A stretch of DNA of 50,027 nucleotides from Gemmatimonas sp. (GCA_021154325.1 JAJKIR010000075.1:1-50027), one strand, 5' to 3'; shown: positions 37,418-46,058, counted from the first letter of the stretch. Program-made: numbers and translations. Notes: generated by a model not told the origin, from the sequence alone.

Positions 37418-37900
37418 ATGACCAGTGTCACGCAGTCTTCGCATGCTCCACCGGCCGTCGGCACAGTCGCGCCCGATTTCAGCCTGCCTTCCACCTCGGG
37501 AGAGCGCGTCACCCTCTCGCAGCTGCGAGGGAAGCAGGTCCTGATCGCGTTCTTTCCGCTCGCGTTCTCGCCGACGTGTACGGCCGAGCTCTGCGAGATG
37601 CGCGACGACTGGGGCGACTTCGTCGCGCGCGGAGTCGTGGTGCTCCCGATCAGCGTCGATTCGACCTACGCGCTGAAGGAATACAAGCAGAAGTACAACA
37701 TGAAGGTCGATCTCCTCAGCGACTTCAAGCGCGAGGTCACTATCCTTTACGGCGTGCTCAACGAGGACCGTTTCTTCTCGAATCGCGCCTACTTCCTCAT
37801 AGATGCGAACGGCACTGTGCGCTGGGTCCACGTCGAGGAGAACCCGTCACTTAAGCGCACCAATCAGGAGATACTCGACGAGGTTGATCGCCTGAGCTAG
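37418..37900 (+). CDS. Peroxiredoxin (PrxQ/BCP-like cysteine spacing)
   Basis: Thiol peroxidase of 160 residues that reduces hydroperoxides. The active site is P47-LAF-S51-PT-C54 (peroxidatic), with C59 five residues later, the PrxQ spacing for an intramolecular resolving Cys. APDFSLPSTSGERVTLSQLRGK at the N-terminus and a conserved Arg later (FFSNRAYFLI) complete the AhpC/TSA fold. ATG at 37418 follows TGGGGGA; upstream in-frame codons translate poorly. The zinc-ribbon thioredoxin encoded nearby could recycle it. Together with sodA, the window carries superoxide and peroxide defence. Confidence 0.9.
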   Translation: MTSVTQSSHAPPAVGTVAPDFSLPSTSGERVTLSQLRGKQVLIAFFPLAFSPTCTAELCEMRDDWGDFVARGVVVLPISVDSTYALKEYKQKYNMKVDLLSDFKREVTILYGVLNEDRFFSNRAYFLIDANGTVRWVHVEENPSLKRTNQEILDEVDRLS

Positions 37901-38143
37901 CAATTCGTTACCTCGGGGGGCGTTCGGTCATCTTGACCATGAAGCCAATGCTTCGGTCCGCCTCGAGCCCTCCAGACCCTGCCTCCTCGCCCACGCTCAA
38001 AGCGCGCTCCCGCGCCGCGCATCTCAGCCCCGACGTCCTCGACGCCGGGGCTTGCTGCAATCGCTGAGATCGCGTCCGCGCTGGCTACTGCGGAGTCCAT
38101 AGGGGCCGTCGCACCCGGTGCACTCACGTCGCTCCAAAGCTTC

Positions 38144-39598
38144 TTGCACGCGGACGAGTGCTCCCTCTGGGTCGGACCGCAGGACGAGCGCTCGAGAACA
38201 CCGCGCTTCCGCCTGCAACGCGCGTGGGGCGCCGGCGCCGATCGATTCGATGCGGAGGCGGTCGCCGCATTCCTCAGCGATGGCGATGACGCGAGCCGCG
38301 GCTTTGTCGGCGTGCGACTCCTCACCGGCCATCGCGTCCTTGGCGCGCTCATCGTTGCGCGCCGTGAGCCGCTGGAAGCAGACGAGCGGCTGGTCCTCTT
38401 TGCCGTCGCTGACATGCTCGCCGCGCCGCTGCGCGCGGCCGAGTACGCGCGGCGCCTCGAGAGCGAAGTTGTCGAGCGGACGATGGAGATCGAGGAGCAG
38501 CGCCGCTTCACCGCCAAGATCATCGATTCCTTGCCCGTCGGTCTGTATGTGATCGATCGCGAGTACCGCATTCAGGCATGGAATAGGAAGCGTGAGACGG
38601 GCATGCAGGGCGTATCCCGAGAGGAGGCGATCGGCCGTACCATTTTCGAGATCCTGCATCGCCAGCCGGCGGAGGTGCTCCGCGGTGAGTTCGAGGATGT
38701 CTTTCGGACCGGCCAGATGCAGCAGTTTCAGATCGAGTCGAGTGCGTCTGGTGAGCTACGCACCTACCGCATAACGAAGATTCCGATGCGCCTCGACGAC
38801 ACCGCCGTGACGCACGTCATCACCATCGGCGAGGATGTCACGGAATGGCGCGAGGCGCAGCAAGGCATCGCGCAGGCCGAGAAGCTGGCGGCAATCGGAA
38901 CGCTCGCGGCGGGGGTCATGCACGAGATCAACAATCCGCTCGCCACCATCGGCGCATGCGCCGAATCGCTGGCGCTCACTCTCGCTGAAGAAGGAATCAC
39001 TGCGCCGCGGCTTGCGACTTCGCTCCCCGAGTCGCTGCAACTCATCGAGCATGAGGTGCAGCGGTGCAAGGGGATCGTGGACGGCGTGCTCGACTTCAGC
39101 AGGCCGAAGAAGTCGGAGCGGGCGCTCCTCGACATCAACGGCGTGCTCGAGAAGACGCTCTTTCTTCTCAAGCATCATTCGCGCTTCAAGAAGCTCACCG
39201 TACAGCTCGAGACGCAACGCTCGCTGCCATTCGTTTCCGCCAGCGAGGAGCAGTTGGTCCAGGTCATGATGGCGCTCCTCATCAATGCCATGGACGCGAT
39301 GCACGATCGGGGAACGATCGTGCTCCGCACCCGATCCGATGTCGCGCGTGATGCTGTCATCGCCGAAGTCGTCGATCAGGGCGAGGGTATTCGCGGCGCG
39401 GATCTGCAGAAGATCTTCGAGCCGTTCTACACGACGAAGCCACCAGGCCGAGGCACCGGGCTCGGTCTGTCCATCTGTTATTCACTGGTCGCCGAAAACT
39501 CCGGACGCATCGAGGTCGAGAGCGTCGTCGGAAAGGGAAGCGTCTTCCGGATCGTGCTTCCCGCGGCAACCGGCCAACCTTTGCGGGCAGCCGTATGA
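38144..39598 (+). CDS. GAF/PAS sensor histidine kinase, NtrB type; N-terminus uncertain
   Basis: A soluble sensor kinase of 484 residues from TTG 38144. A GAF-like domain (about 1-110), a coiled segment and a PAS domain (about 120-235: IIDSLPVGLYVIDREYRIQAWNRKRE) precede HisKA with H260 (GVMHEINNPLATIG) and HATPase_c (NAMDAMHDRGTIVLRT, DQGEGI, GTGLGLSICYSLV). Coding-like sequence (PGLAAIAEIASALATAES, LTSLQSFLH) continues in frame upstream, yet no ATG/GTG/TTG exists there. An ATG at 37939 is in another frame, and a single-base shift at the GGGG run 38047-38050 would join the two. The stop overlaps the sigma-54 activator start (ATGA), so the two form a two-component pair. Confidence 0.85.
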   Translation: MHADECSLWVGPQDERSRTPRFRLQRAWGAGADRFDAEAVAAFLSDGDDASRGFVGVRLLTGHRVLGALIVARREPLEADERLVLFAVADMLAAPLRAAEYARRLESEVVERTMEIEEQRRFTAKIIDSLPVGLYVIDREYRIQAWNRKRETGMQGVSREEAIGRTIFEILHRQPAEVLRGEFEDVFRTGQMQQFQIESSASGELRTYRITKIPMRLDDTAVTHVITIGEDVTEWREAQQGIAQAEKLAAIGTLAAGVMHEINNPLATIGACAESLALTLAEEGITAPRLATSLPESLQLIEHEVQRCKGIVDGVLDFSRPKKSERALLDINGVLEKTLFLLKHHSRFKKLTVQLETQRSLPFVSASEEQLVQVMMALLINAMDAMHDRGTIVLRTRSDVARDAVIAEVVDQGEGIRGADLQKIFEPFYTTKPPGRGTGLGLSICYSLVAENSGRIEVESVVGKGSVFRIVLPAATGQPLRAAV

Positions 39599-41031
39599 CC
39601 ATCGCCACTCCGTCGCACTCGCGCTCGATTGCCACGTCCCCCTCCCACTCCCAACCCGTCAAGGCACCGATGCCGGATCAGGGTCGCATTCGCGTCCTCG
39701 TCGCCGAGGACGAAGAGCACCTCGGCCAGATCCTCACGAGCTTCCTCGCGGGCCGTGGTCATCAGGTCGTCGCCGTCACCGACGGCCGTGCCGCGCTCGA
39801 GGCGCTCCGTGCCGAGAGCTTCGACGTCGCGTTGCTCGACATCGTGATGCCGGAGATGGACGGCCTCGAGGTTCTGCGCCAGGTGCGCGAGGAGCCCGAT
39901 GCGCCCGAGATCATCATCATCACCGGCAACGGCACCATCGAGACCGCGATCACGGCGATGAAGCTCGGCGCCTACGATTACATGTCGAAGCCGTACCGGA
40001 TGGCCGAGATCGACGTCCTCGTTAGGCGCGCGTGGGAGAAGCGCCAGCTCGCCAAGGAGAACCAGTACCTGCACGCGCGACTCTCGCGGGTCGACGGTGC
40101 TCCGGAGATCATCACCCAGTACGCTCCGATGCGGGCGGTGCTCTCCGTCGTGGAGCGCGCCGCGGTCAGCGACACGCCGGTGCTCATCGTTGGCGAGTCG
40201 GGCACGGGGAAGGAGCTCGTCGCGCGCGCCGTCCATCGCTTGTCGCGGCGCGTGGGTCCGCTCGTGGATCTCAACTGCGCAACGCTCGCCGAGAACATGG
40301 TGGAGATCGAGCTCTTTGGGCATGAGCGCGGCGCGTTCAGCGGCGCGGCGGCGAGAAAGTCCGGGCTCCTCGAGATCGCCGCGAATGGCACGCTCTTCTT
40401 CGACGAGATCAGCGCGCTCACGAGCAAGATGCAGGCAAAGCTGCTGCGCGCGCTGGAGCAGGGAAGCTTCTTCCGTGTGGGCGGTACGCAGAAGGTCGAA
40501 GTGAACGTGCGCCTCGTGTCGGCCACGAATCGCGATCTCGAGTCCGCGGTGCGCGACGGGCAGTTCCGCGACGACCTGCTCTATCGTATCAACACCGTCA
40601 CCATCACCCTTCCGCCGCTGCGGCAGCGAGCGGTGGACATCCCCTTGCTCGCGGAATACTTCCTGTCGCGATTCGGTGCGACGGACGCGTCGTCGCTCGC
40701 GCCGGATGCGCTCGCCCTCCTGCAGGAGTATCAGTGGCCCGGCAATATCCGCGAGTTGCGCAACGTCATCGAGCGCGCCGTGCTGCTCGCGCGCGGGCGT
40801 GTGATTCGCGCCCAGGATCTACCGCTGAATCTTTCCGCAACGGCGGGCTCGCCGGCGTCGATGGTCGGCTCACAGCTCACCCTCGAGGAGCTGGAGCGGC
40901 GCCACATCGAGTCCGTGCTGCTGCAGACGAAATGGCATCAAGGCAAGGCCGCGGAGATGCTCGGTATCTCGTCGAAAACGCTGTACAGGAAGATCCGCGA
41001 GTACGGCTTCAAGAGACCGAGGAGACACTAG
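39595..41031 (+). CDS. NtrC-type sigma-54-dependent response regulator
   Basis: A 478-residue transcription activator paired with the overlapping kinase. The N-terminal 30 residues are Ser/Pro-rich (the frame could begin at MPDQG, 39670). The receiver domain has phospho-acceptor D82 (LLDIVMPEMDG) and K132. The AAA+ domain has Walker A GESGTGKE (200-207), a GAFSGA loop (246-251), Walker B GTLFFDEI (265-272) and arginine-finger region RDDLLYRI. The C-terminal Fis-type helix-turn-helix is KAAEMLGISSKTLYRKIREYGF. The usual GAFTGA loop contacting sigma-54 has Ser in place of Thr. Targets are unknown. Confidence 0.92.
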   Translation: MTIATPSHSRSIATSPSHSQPVKAPMPDQGRIRVLVAEDEEHLGQILTSFLAGRGHQVVAVTDGRAALEALRAESFDVALLDIVMPEMDGLEVLRQVREEPDAPEIIIITGNGTIETAITAMKLGAYDYMSKPYRMAEIDVLVRRAWEKRQLAKENQYLHARLSRVDGAPEIITQYAPMRAVLSVVERAAVSDTPVLIVGESGTGKELVARAVHRLSRRVGPLVDLNCATLAENMVEIELFGHERGAFSGAAARKSGLLEIAANGTLFFDEISALTSKMQAKLLRALEQGSFFRVGGTQKVEVNVRLVSATNRDLESAVRDGQFRDDLLYRINTVTITLPPLRQRAVDIPLLAEYFLSRFGATDASSLAPDALALLQEYQWPGNIRELRNVIERAVLLARGRVIRAQDLPLNLSATAGSPASMVGSQLTLEELERRHIESVLLQTKWHQGKAAEMLGISSKTLYRKIREYGFKRPRRH

Positions 41032-41036
41032 CGCCT

Positions 41037-41163
41037 ACGCGGGACGCGGGGTGTGGGACGCGGGACGCGTCGAGGCTCGCGCGTGGCGCGCGTGATGGAT
41101 GCGACTTAAGCTTTCGTACCGCTCCCTGCATTCCCTCGTCCCGCAGCCCGCGTCCCGCGCCCC
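41037..41163. repeat. Heptad repeat with inverted second arm (type GGGACGC)
   Basis: Direct units at 41037-41071 (ACGCGGG, ACGCGGG, GTGTGGG, ACGCGGG, ACGCGTC) and inverted-type units at 41129-41163 (CATTCCC, TCGTCCC, GCAGCCC, GCGTCCC, GCGCCCC), separated by about 57 bases. It fills the space between the sigma-54 activator stop (41031) and the next regulator's ATG (41171). The unit type is the same as at 31055-31129. Confidence 0.8.
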
Positions 41164-41170
41164 GCACAAC

Positions 41171-41839
41171 ATGCGCATCCTCGTGATCGAAGACGATCCG
41201 ACCGTTGGACAATACGTGAAGCGCGGCCTGGAAGAGCAGCGTTATGCAGTCGATCTCGTGGCGGATGGTGAGGAAGGCGAGCGACGCGCGAGCTCCGAGG
41301 CGTATGACCTCGTGATTCTCGACATGCGACTGCCGAAGAAGCCTGGTCTCGACGTGTTGAACAGTCTTCGCGCGAAAGGATTCGAGAAGCCGGTGCTCGT
41401 GCTCACGGCGCAGGACGCGGTCGACGCCAAGGTCGCGACGCTGCGCGCCGGTGCCGACGATTACGTCACCAAGCCGTTCGCATTCGAGGAGCTTCTCGCG
41501 CGTGTCGAGGCGCTCTCGCGGCGCCCCAAGGCGCTCGCGCCGCCCAAGCTCGTCGTCGGCGATCTCGAGCTCGATCAGAGCACCCGCGAGGTGCGCCGTG
41601 GTGGTGAGCTCATCGAGCTCACGCCAAAGGAGTACACGGTGCTCGAGTATCTCATGCGCCACAGCAGCCGTGTCATGAGCCGGACGCTGATCACGGAGTA
41701 TGCGTGGGGCTATCACTTCGATCCCGGCACCAACATCGTCGACGTCGTGATCAACCATCTGCGCAAGAAGATCGACGCCAAGCACGTGCAGAAGATGATC
41801 ACCACCGTGCGCGGCGTCGGCTACATGATCAAGGATTGA
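41171..41839 (+). CDS. OmpR/PhoB-family response regulator
   Basis: A 222-residue DNA-binding regulator. The receiver domain has E7-DD acidic pocket residues, phospho-acceptor D51 (VILDMRLP) and the Lys of YVTKPF. The winged-helix domain has LTPKEYTVLEYLMRH and VDVVINHLRKKIDAKHVQKMITTVRGVGYMIKD, the standard OmpR C-terminus. ATG 41171 (MRILVIEDD) is chosen; a longer frame starts inside the heptad array and is unlikely. The kinase gene follows 10 bp after the stop, so both are co-transcribed. The pair most resembles metal- or envelope-stress systems of the QseB/CusR group, which is a loose similarity. Confidence 0.94.
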   Translation: MRILVIEDDPTVGQYVKRGLEEQRYAVDLVADGEEGERRASSEAYDLVILDMRLPKKPGLDVLNSLRAKGFEKPVLVLTAQDAVDAKVATLRAGADDYVTKPFAFEELLARVEALSRRPKALAPPKLVVGDLELDQSTREVRRGGELIELTPKEYTVLEYLMRHSSRVMSRTLITEYAWGYHFDPGTNIVDVVINHLRKKIDAKHVQKMITTVRGVGYMIKD

Positions 41840-41849
41840 TTAACGACAC

Positions 41850-43442
41850 ATGGCCTCCACCCGGACCCGCCTGACGTTCAGCTATCTCGTCGTCCTCACG
41901 GCGACGCTGGTGGCGTTCGCGGTTGCGCTCTACATCGCGCGTGGCGCGGAGGCGGACCAGGAGGTGCTCGAGCAGTCGGCCGCGCTCGCCGATGACGTCA
42001 TCGCCACCATTCGCAACGCGCAGGCGAGCGGCAAGCGGCTGACCTATATCGAGCAGAGCGAGGCTGGACTCCCGACCATTCGTGCCACTCAGGAAATGGG
42101 TGAGCAGCTCGACCGGCATCCCGGCTACTTTCTCGTGCTCGACAGCCTCGGCCGTCTCCTCTTTTCCTCGAGCGCGGTTCGCCTGCTCGCGGCGGAGGAC
42201 CAGTCCGAGCTGTACAGCGTTGCCTTTCAGCTCCGGCCGGGCGGCCCGGCGGCGCGACTGCCGCTCACGCGCGACTCGCTCATCCGCGGCCGACTGATGC
42301 TCGTGGCACGCCGAGATCCAAGCATCGGCCCGAACATCTCGCGCGTCGTCGGTGGGCTGCCCACCGATGTCGCCAACATCGCGCCGCAGCTCCTGCTCGG
42401 CACCCTGCTCGCCCTCGCGCCCGTCATCCTCATCATATCGTTAGGCGTGGCGTACTTCGTCGCCGGCCGCGCGTTCCGCCCCGTCGAGGAGCTGATCAAC
42501 GAGGTCGAGGCGATCACCGACGGCCGCAGCCTCCATCGCCGGCTGCCCGTCGCGACGAGCGGGGACGAGCTCTCGCGCCTGTCGGCCACGCTCAACGCCA
42601 TGATCGGGCGCCTCGAGAGCTCGTTCACCGCGTTGCGCCGATTCACCGCCGACGCGAGTCACGAGCTCAAGACGCCGCTCACCGTTCTTCGCGCCGACGT
42701 CGAGCGCGCGATGCATCCCGTCACGACGACCGCCGATCGCATGGTCGCGCTCGAGGAGGCGTTGCAGGAGACGGCGCGCATGGCCGACCTCGTTGAGAGC
42801 TTGCTCACGCTTGCCCGCGCCGACGAGGGGCGGTACGACCTGCACCGCGAGCCCGTTCGGCTCGAGCCGCTGGTGCGCGACGTCTTCGAAACGGCCGTCA
42901 TTCTCGGCGAGGACGCCGGTCTCACGATCGAGTTGCCCGACTGCGAGGACGCGACGGTGCTCGGCGATCCGAATCGTCTGCGGCAGCTCTTTCTCAACCT
43001 CGTCACCAACGCGATCAAGTACACTCCACGGGGCGGGCATGTCGAGATCTCGCTCACGCATCGCAAGAACGACGAGGTGGTCCTCGGCGTTCGCGACACT
43101 GGCATCGGCATCTCCGCATCCGATCTGCCGCACGTCTTCGAGCGCTTCTGGCGCGCCGACCGCGTGCGCTCCCGGCGCGTGGCAACGGGCGACAGCTCCT
43201 GGGCGCTCGATCGCGGCGGCTTCGGGCTCGGGCTCTCGATCGCGCAGTGGATCGTGCAGGCGCACGGCGGAACGCTCACCGTGCAATCGCGCCTCGGCCG
43301 CGGCAGCATGTTCACAGTCGTGCTCCCTGCCGTGCCAGTTCCAGCTGAGGATGCTGGCGAGACGCACGAGCCCGCGAGCGCGGGCGCGCTACGCGACCCG
43401 GGCGTGAAAGCCGATTCTAACATCGACTTCACCGATTCTTAA
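41850..43442 (+). CDS. Membrane sensor histidine kinase (CusS/QseC-like)
   Basis: Partner kinase of 530 residues. Two transmembrane helices (about 9-30 and 180-206) flank a periplasmic sensor of about 150 residues. HAMP is at about 207-262 (AFRPVEELINEVEAITDG), HisKA contains H271 (DASHELKTPLT), and HATPase_c shows NLVTNAIKYTP, DTGIGI and GGFGLGLSIAQWIV. An insertion between the F and G2 boxes (RSRRVATGDSSWALDRG) is a little longer than in E. coli homologues. The signal is unknown. The C-terminal tail (about 35 residues) is hydrophilic. Confidence 0.92.
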   Translation: MASTRTRLTFSYLVVLTATLVAFAVALYIARGAEADQEVLEQSAALADDVIATIRNAQASGKRLTYIEQSEAGLPTIRATQEMGEQLDRHPGYFLVLDSLGRLLFSSSAVRLLAAEDQSELYSVAFQLRPGGPAARLPLTRDSLIRGRLMLVARRDPSIGPNISRVVGGLPTDVANIAPQLLLGTLLALAPVILIISLGVAYFVAGRAFRPVEELINEVEAITDGRSLHRRLPVATSGDELSRLSATLNAMIGRLESSFTALRRFTADASHELKTPLTVLRADVERAMHPVTTTADRMVALEEALQETARMADLVESLLTLARADEGRYDLHREPVRLEPLVRDVFETAVILGEDAGLTIELPDCEDATVLGDPNRLRQLFLNLVTNAIKYTPRGGHVEISLTHRKNDEVVLGVRDTGIGISASDLPHVFERFWRADRVRSRRVATGDSSWALDRGGFGLGLSIAQWIVQAHGGTLTVQSRLGRGSMFTVVLPAVPVPAEDAGETHEPASAGALRDPGVKADSNIDFTDS

Positions 43443-43480
43443 TGAACCGGACATTCCACTGTTAAGCAGCGAAAATACCT

Positions 43481-43509
43481 TTGACGACGAATAGTTCGCG
43501 CGGTTACAC
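43481..43509 (+). promoter_or_regulatory. Promoter of the tonB-exbB-exbD unit
   Basis: TTGACG (43481-43486) and TTACAC (43504-43509) are separated by exactly 17 bp, giving a start at about 43516 and a short leader with AGAGGA before the tonB ATG at 43536. The region follows the kinase stop by 40 bp, so tonB need not depend on read-through. Confidence 0.5.
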
Positions 43510-43535
43510 GTACCCGAACTACGGTCGCAGAGGAC

Positions 43536-44252
43536 ATGTTCGACAATCTCATCGAGTCGAGAGCAGCAAAGCAGAAACGCGCCGGAGGAATGATCTTCAG
43601 CGCGGTGCTGCACGTGGCGCTCATCACCGCGGCGGTCTACGGAACGCTGCAGGCGAAGGAGCAGCTGGAAAAACCGAAGGCGGAGAAGGTCGAGTTCGTC
43701 GAGATGAAGAAGAAAGACGAGCCGCCGCCGCCCAAGGAGGAGCCGAAGCCGCCTCCGCCGGACGTCGTCATGAAGGCGCCGCCGCCGAAGGGCTTCCAGG
43801 TGCTTACCGCACCCATCAAGATCCCCGACGTCCTTCCGGATATCGACCTCTCGAAGAAGGTCACCAACGAAGAGGATTTCTCCGGTAAGGGTGCCGCTGG
43901 TGGTATCGCGAAGGGCGTCGTCGGCGGAACGCCGCAGCCCGTGAGCGATCAGCCGTACTTCGAGTTCCAGGTCGAGAAGCAGGTCGCGGCGACGCCCGGC
44001 AACTCCGCGCCCCGGTATCCGGACATGCTCCGCTCGGCCAACGTCGAGGGCGAAGTGCTCGCGCAGTTCGTCGTCGATACGACCGGCCGTGCCGAGATGA
44101 ACACCTTCAAGGTGCTCAAGTCCAGCCATGATCTCTTCACGAACTCCGTCAAGTCCGCGCTCGCCAACATGAAGTTCTATCCAGCAGAAGTCGGCGGCCG
44201 GAAAGTGAAGCAGCTCGTTCAGATGCCCTTCGTCTTCAGTCTCAACAAGTAA
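43536..44252 (+). CDS. tonB: TonB-family energy transducer
   Basis: Links the inner-membrane ExbB/ExbD motor to outer-membrane receptors; 238 residues. One N-terminal helix (GGMIFSAVLHVALITAAVYGTL, with the conserved His), a Pro/Lys/Glu-rich periplasmic linker (EPPPPKEEPKPPPPDV, about 62-77), and a TonB C-terminal domain (about 155-238) with PRYPDMLRSANVEGEVLAQFVVD (YP motif). The last residues FVFSLNK end on the expected beta strand. It is first in the operon and followed by exbB at 20 bp. The ribosome site is AGAGGA before the ATG. Confidence 0.92.
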   Translation: MFDNLIESRAAKQKRAGGMIFSAVLHVALITAAVYGTLQAKEQLEKPKAEKVEFVEMKKKDEPPPPKEEPKPPPPDVVMKAPPPKGFQVLTAPIKIPDVLPDIDLSKKVTNEEDFSGKGAAGGIAKGVVGGTPQPVSDQPYFEFQVEKQVAATPGNSAPRYPDMLRSANVEGEVLAQFVVDTTGRAEMNTFKVLKSSHDLFTNSVKSALANMKFYPAEVGGRKVKQLVQMPFVFSLNK

Positions 44253-44272
44253 ATCACCTTTCGGAGCACACC

Positions 44273-45010
44273 ATGGATCTCTCGCTTATCGACCTTTGGC
44301 ACCAGATGGGCAACTTTGCCAAAGGCATCGTCTTCGTCATGGCTATCATGTCCATCTACTCGCTGACCATCATGGTTCAGAAGTGGTGGAGCCTCCGGAA
44401 GGCGCAGAAGGAAACCATCAAGTTCGCGCCGGAGTTCTCGCAGTTCCTCGAGGAAGACAACCTCACGGAAGCGATTCGTCTCGCTGAGAGCTATAAGCGG
44501 TCGCACGTCGCCCTCGTTCTCGGTGGCGCGTTGCAGGAAGTGAAGCCTCTCATCCAGGACGGCTCGGTCACCGTCGGCGACATCAACTCGGCGGAGCGCG
44601 CGGTCGAGCGCAACATGCTCCTCGAGATCACGAACCTGAAGCGTGGCCTCGCCGTGCTCGCGACGGTTGGTGCGACGGCACCGTTTGTCGGACTGCTTGG
44701 AACCACGATGGGTATCGTCAACGCCTTCACGGCAATGGCCGCGACCGGCTCTGGTGGTCTCGCCGCAATCGGTGGTGGTATCGCCGAAGCTCTTATCACG
44801 ACGGCGTTCGGTCTCCTCGTCGCGATCCCGGCGGTGTGGGCGTACAACTACTTCACGACCAAGATCGACAACCTGACGGCTGAGATGACCTACGTCTCCA
44901 AGGAGATGATCGACTATCTCATCAAGGGTGTGTCCGGTGAGTTCGGCCGCAGCCGTTTCACGCGTGAGTTCAATGCTTCCGGCGGCGCCGGTGGCCCGAT
45001 CGCTCAGTAA
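44273..45010 (+). CDS. exbB: ExbB/TolQ/MotA-family proton channel
   Basis: Proton-motor subunit of 245 residues with three transmembrane helices: residues about 14-37 (GIVFVMAIMSIYSLTIMVQKWW), and the conserved pair around GLAVLATVGATAPFVGLLGTTMGIVNAFTAM and IGGGIAEALITTAFGLLVAIPAVWAYNYF. Those helices hold the family's Thr and Gly residues lining the proton path. It assembles as a pentamer around the ExbD dimer. TTCGGAGCACACC before the ATG serves as ribosome site. Codon use here has slightly more T/A third positions than neighbouring genes, consistent with high expression. Confidence 0.95.
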   Translation: MDLSLIDLWHQMGNFAKGIVFVMAIMSIYSLTIMVQKWWSLRKAQKETIKFAPEFSQFLEEDNLTEAIRLAESYKRSHVALVLGGALQEVKPLIQDGSVTVGDINSAERAVERNMLLEITNLKRGLAVLATVGATAPFVGLLGTTMGIVNAFTAMAATGSGGLAAIGGGIAEALITTAFGLLVAIPAVWAYNYFTTKIDNLTAEMTYVSKEMIDYLIKGVSGEFGRSRFTREFNASGGAGGPIAQ

Positions 45011-45039
45011 GCCACCGACATTCCTGAGGAGGCTTTCCG

Positions 45040-45528
45040 ATGGCAATGGCGCCCAGTAGTGGTGGTGGCGTGCAGGCGTCGCCGAACGTGACGCCGATGA
45101 TCGACGTTATGCTCGTGCTGCTGATCATCTTCATGGTTGTAACGCCGGCACTGATGGCTGGCTTTACGGCGACGCCCCCGCAGGCGGTGAATCTGAAGGA
45201 TCACCCCGAGGACGCGAATCTCGATCAGGTGCTCGGCATCGATCGCGATGGCAAGTACTATCTGAACAAGAAGCCGATTCGGACGGAAGATGTGGGTCCG
45301 ATGATCAAGCAGATCTACGACGCCCGCACTGAGGACAAGATTCTTTATCTCAAGGCGGACAAAGGACTCGATTACTCCAAGATCCTCGACGCCATCGACC
45401 TTGCGGCGAAGAATGGAGTGCGCGTGACGGGGATGATCTCGGAGCAGAAGCCCGGCACCATCTCGACGGTTGCTGGTGACACGAAGGCAGCGGAGCCTGT
45501 AGGCAAGGCGCCGGGAGGGAAGCCGTAA
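45040..45528 (+). CDS. exbD: ExbD/TolR-family protein, copy 1
   Basis: A 162-residue periplasmic-facing motor subunit. The N-terminal helix NVTPMIDVMLVLLIIFMVVTPAL contains the conserved membrane Asp that carries protons. The periplasmic part runs from about 42, with GKYYLNKKPIRTEDV and VRVTGMI, and a C-terminal extension (about 140-162, Lys/Pro/Gly-rich) is absent from the second copy. AGGAGG precedes the ATG by 7 nt, a strong ribosome site. It overlaps the second exbD by one base (TAATG). Confidence 0.94.
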   Translation: MAMAPSSGGGVQASPNVTPMIDVMLVLLIIFMVVTPALMAGFTATPPQAVNLKDHPEDANLDQVLGIDRDGKYYLNKKPIRTEDVGPMIKQIYDARTEDKILYLKADKGLDYSKILDAIDLAAKNGVRVTGMISEQKPGTISTVAGDTKAAEPVGKAPGGKP

Positions 45529-45962
45529 TGGCCATGTCGTCAACCGGTGGCGGAACGGGTCTCAGCAACGAGATCAACGTCACGCCCATGATCGACGTGT
45601 TGCTCGTGCTGCTGATCATCTTCATGGCGGCGCTGCCGTCGATGCGGAAGTCAATCGACATCCAGCTTCCGGATCCGACACCGAGCGTGCAGCCGGCGAA
45701 CGCGAAGTCCGATCAGATCGTGCTGGAGGTGAAGCCGGGCGGTCAGTACTCGATCAACACGCGCGAGGTGACGGGGAAGGACAATCTCGCCCGCGAGCTG
45801 AAGTCGATCTACGATCCCCGTCCGGAGAAGATCATCTTCGTGAAGGGTGATCCGAAGGTGAAATATGCGGATGTCATCGACGCGATGGATATCGCGCGTG
45901 GATCAGGGGTGAAGGTCATCGGCGTTCCGCCGAAAGACATTCCTGGCGACACCAAGAAGTAG
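45528..45962 (+). CDS. exbD: ExbD/TolR-family protein, copy 2
   Basis: A 144-residue paralogue of the preceding protein. EINVTPMIDVLLVLLIIFMAALPSM is the proton-carrying helix with its Asp; KSIDIQLPDPTPSV follows directly, with the standard ExbD core GQYSINTREVTGKDNLARELKSIYD and KVIGVPP. Two different ExbD subunits next to one ExbB suggest a heterodimeric stator rod, as proposed for other bacteria with paired exbD genes, though that is inference here. The ATG overlaps the stop of copy 1. It is the last gene before the terminator at 46015. Confidence 0.94.
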   Translation: MAMSSTGGGTGLSNEINVTPMIDVLLVLLIIFMAALPSMRKSIDIQLPDPTPSVQPANAKSDQIVLEVKPGGQYSINTREVTGKDNLARELKSIYDPRPEKIIFVKGDPKVKYADVIDAMDIARGSGVKVIGVPPKDIPGDTKK

Positions 45963-46014
45963 CAGTAGCGACTGTACCGAACGGCAGGAATCGGCCGCGA
46001 AAGTACGCGGCATC

Positions 46015-46058
46015 ATACGGCGGGCGAACCTTTACGGTTCGCCCGCCGTATAATTTTC
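46015..46058 (+). terminator. Terminator after exbD; tail contains TATAAT
   Basis: A perfect 16-bp stem (46015-46030 with 46036-46051) and 5-nt loop TTTAC, followed by TAATTTT. It closes the tonB-exbB-exbD-exbD operon. The 3' end also spells TATAAT (46049-46054), which could serve as the -10 of the following tonB-like gene (ATG 46103), although no good -35 lies at 17 bp. Confidence 0.9.

Noticed and set aside
46049..46054. TATAAT in the terminator tail as a definite promoter
   Set aside because: It is created by the stem end and U tract, and no -35 is found at normal spacing; it is kept only as a note.
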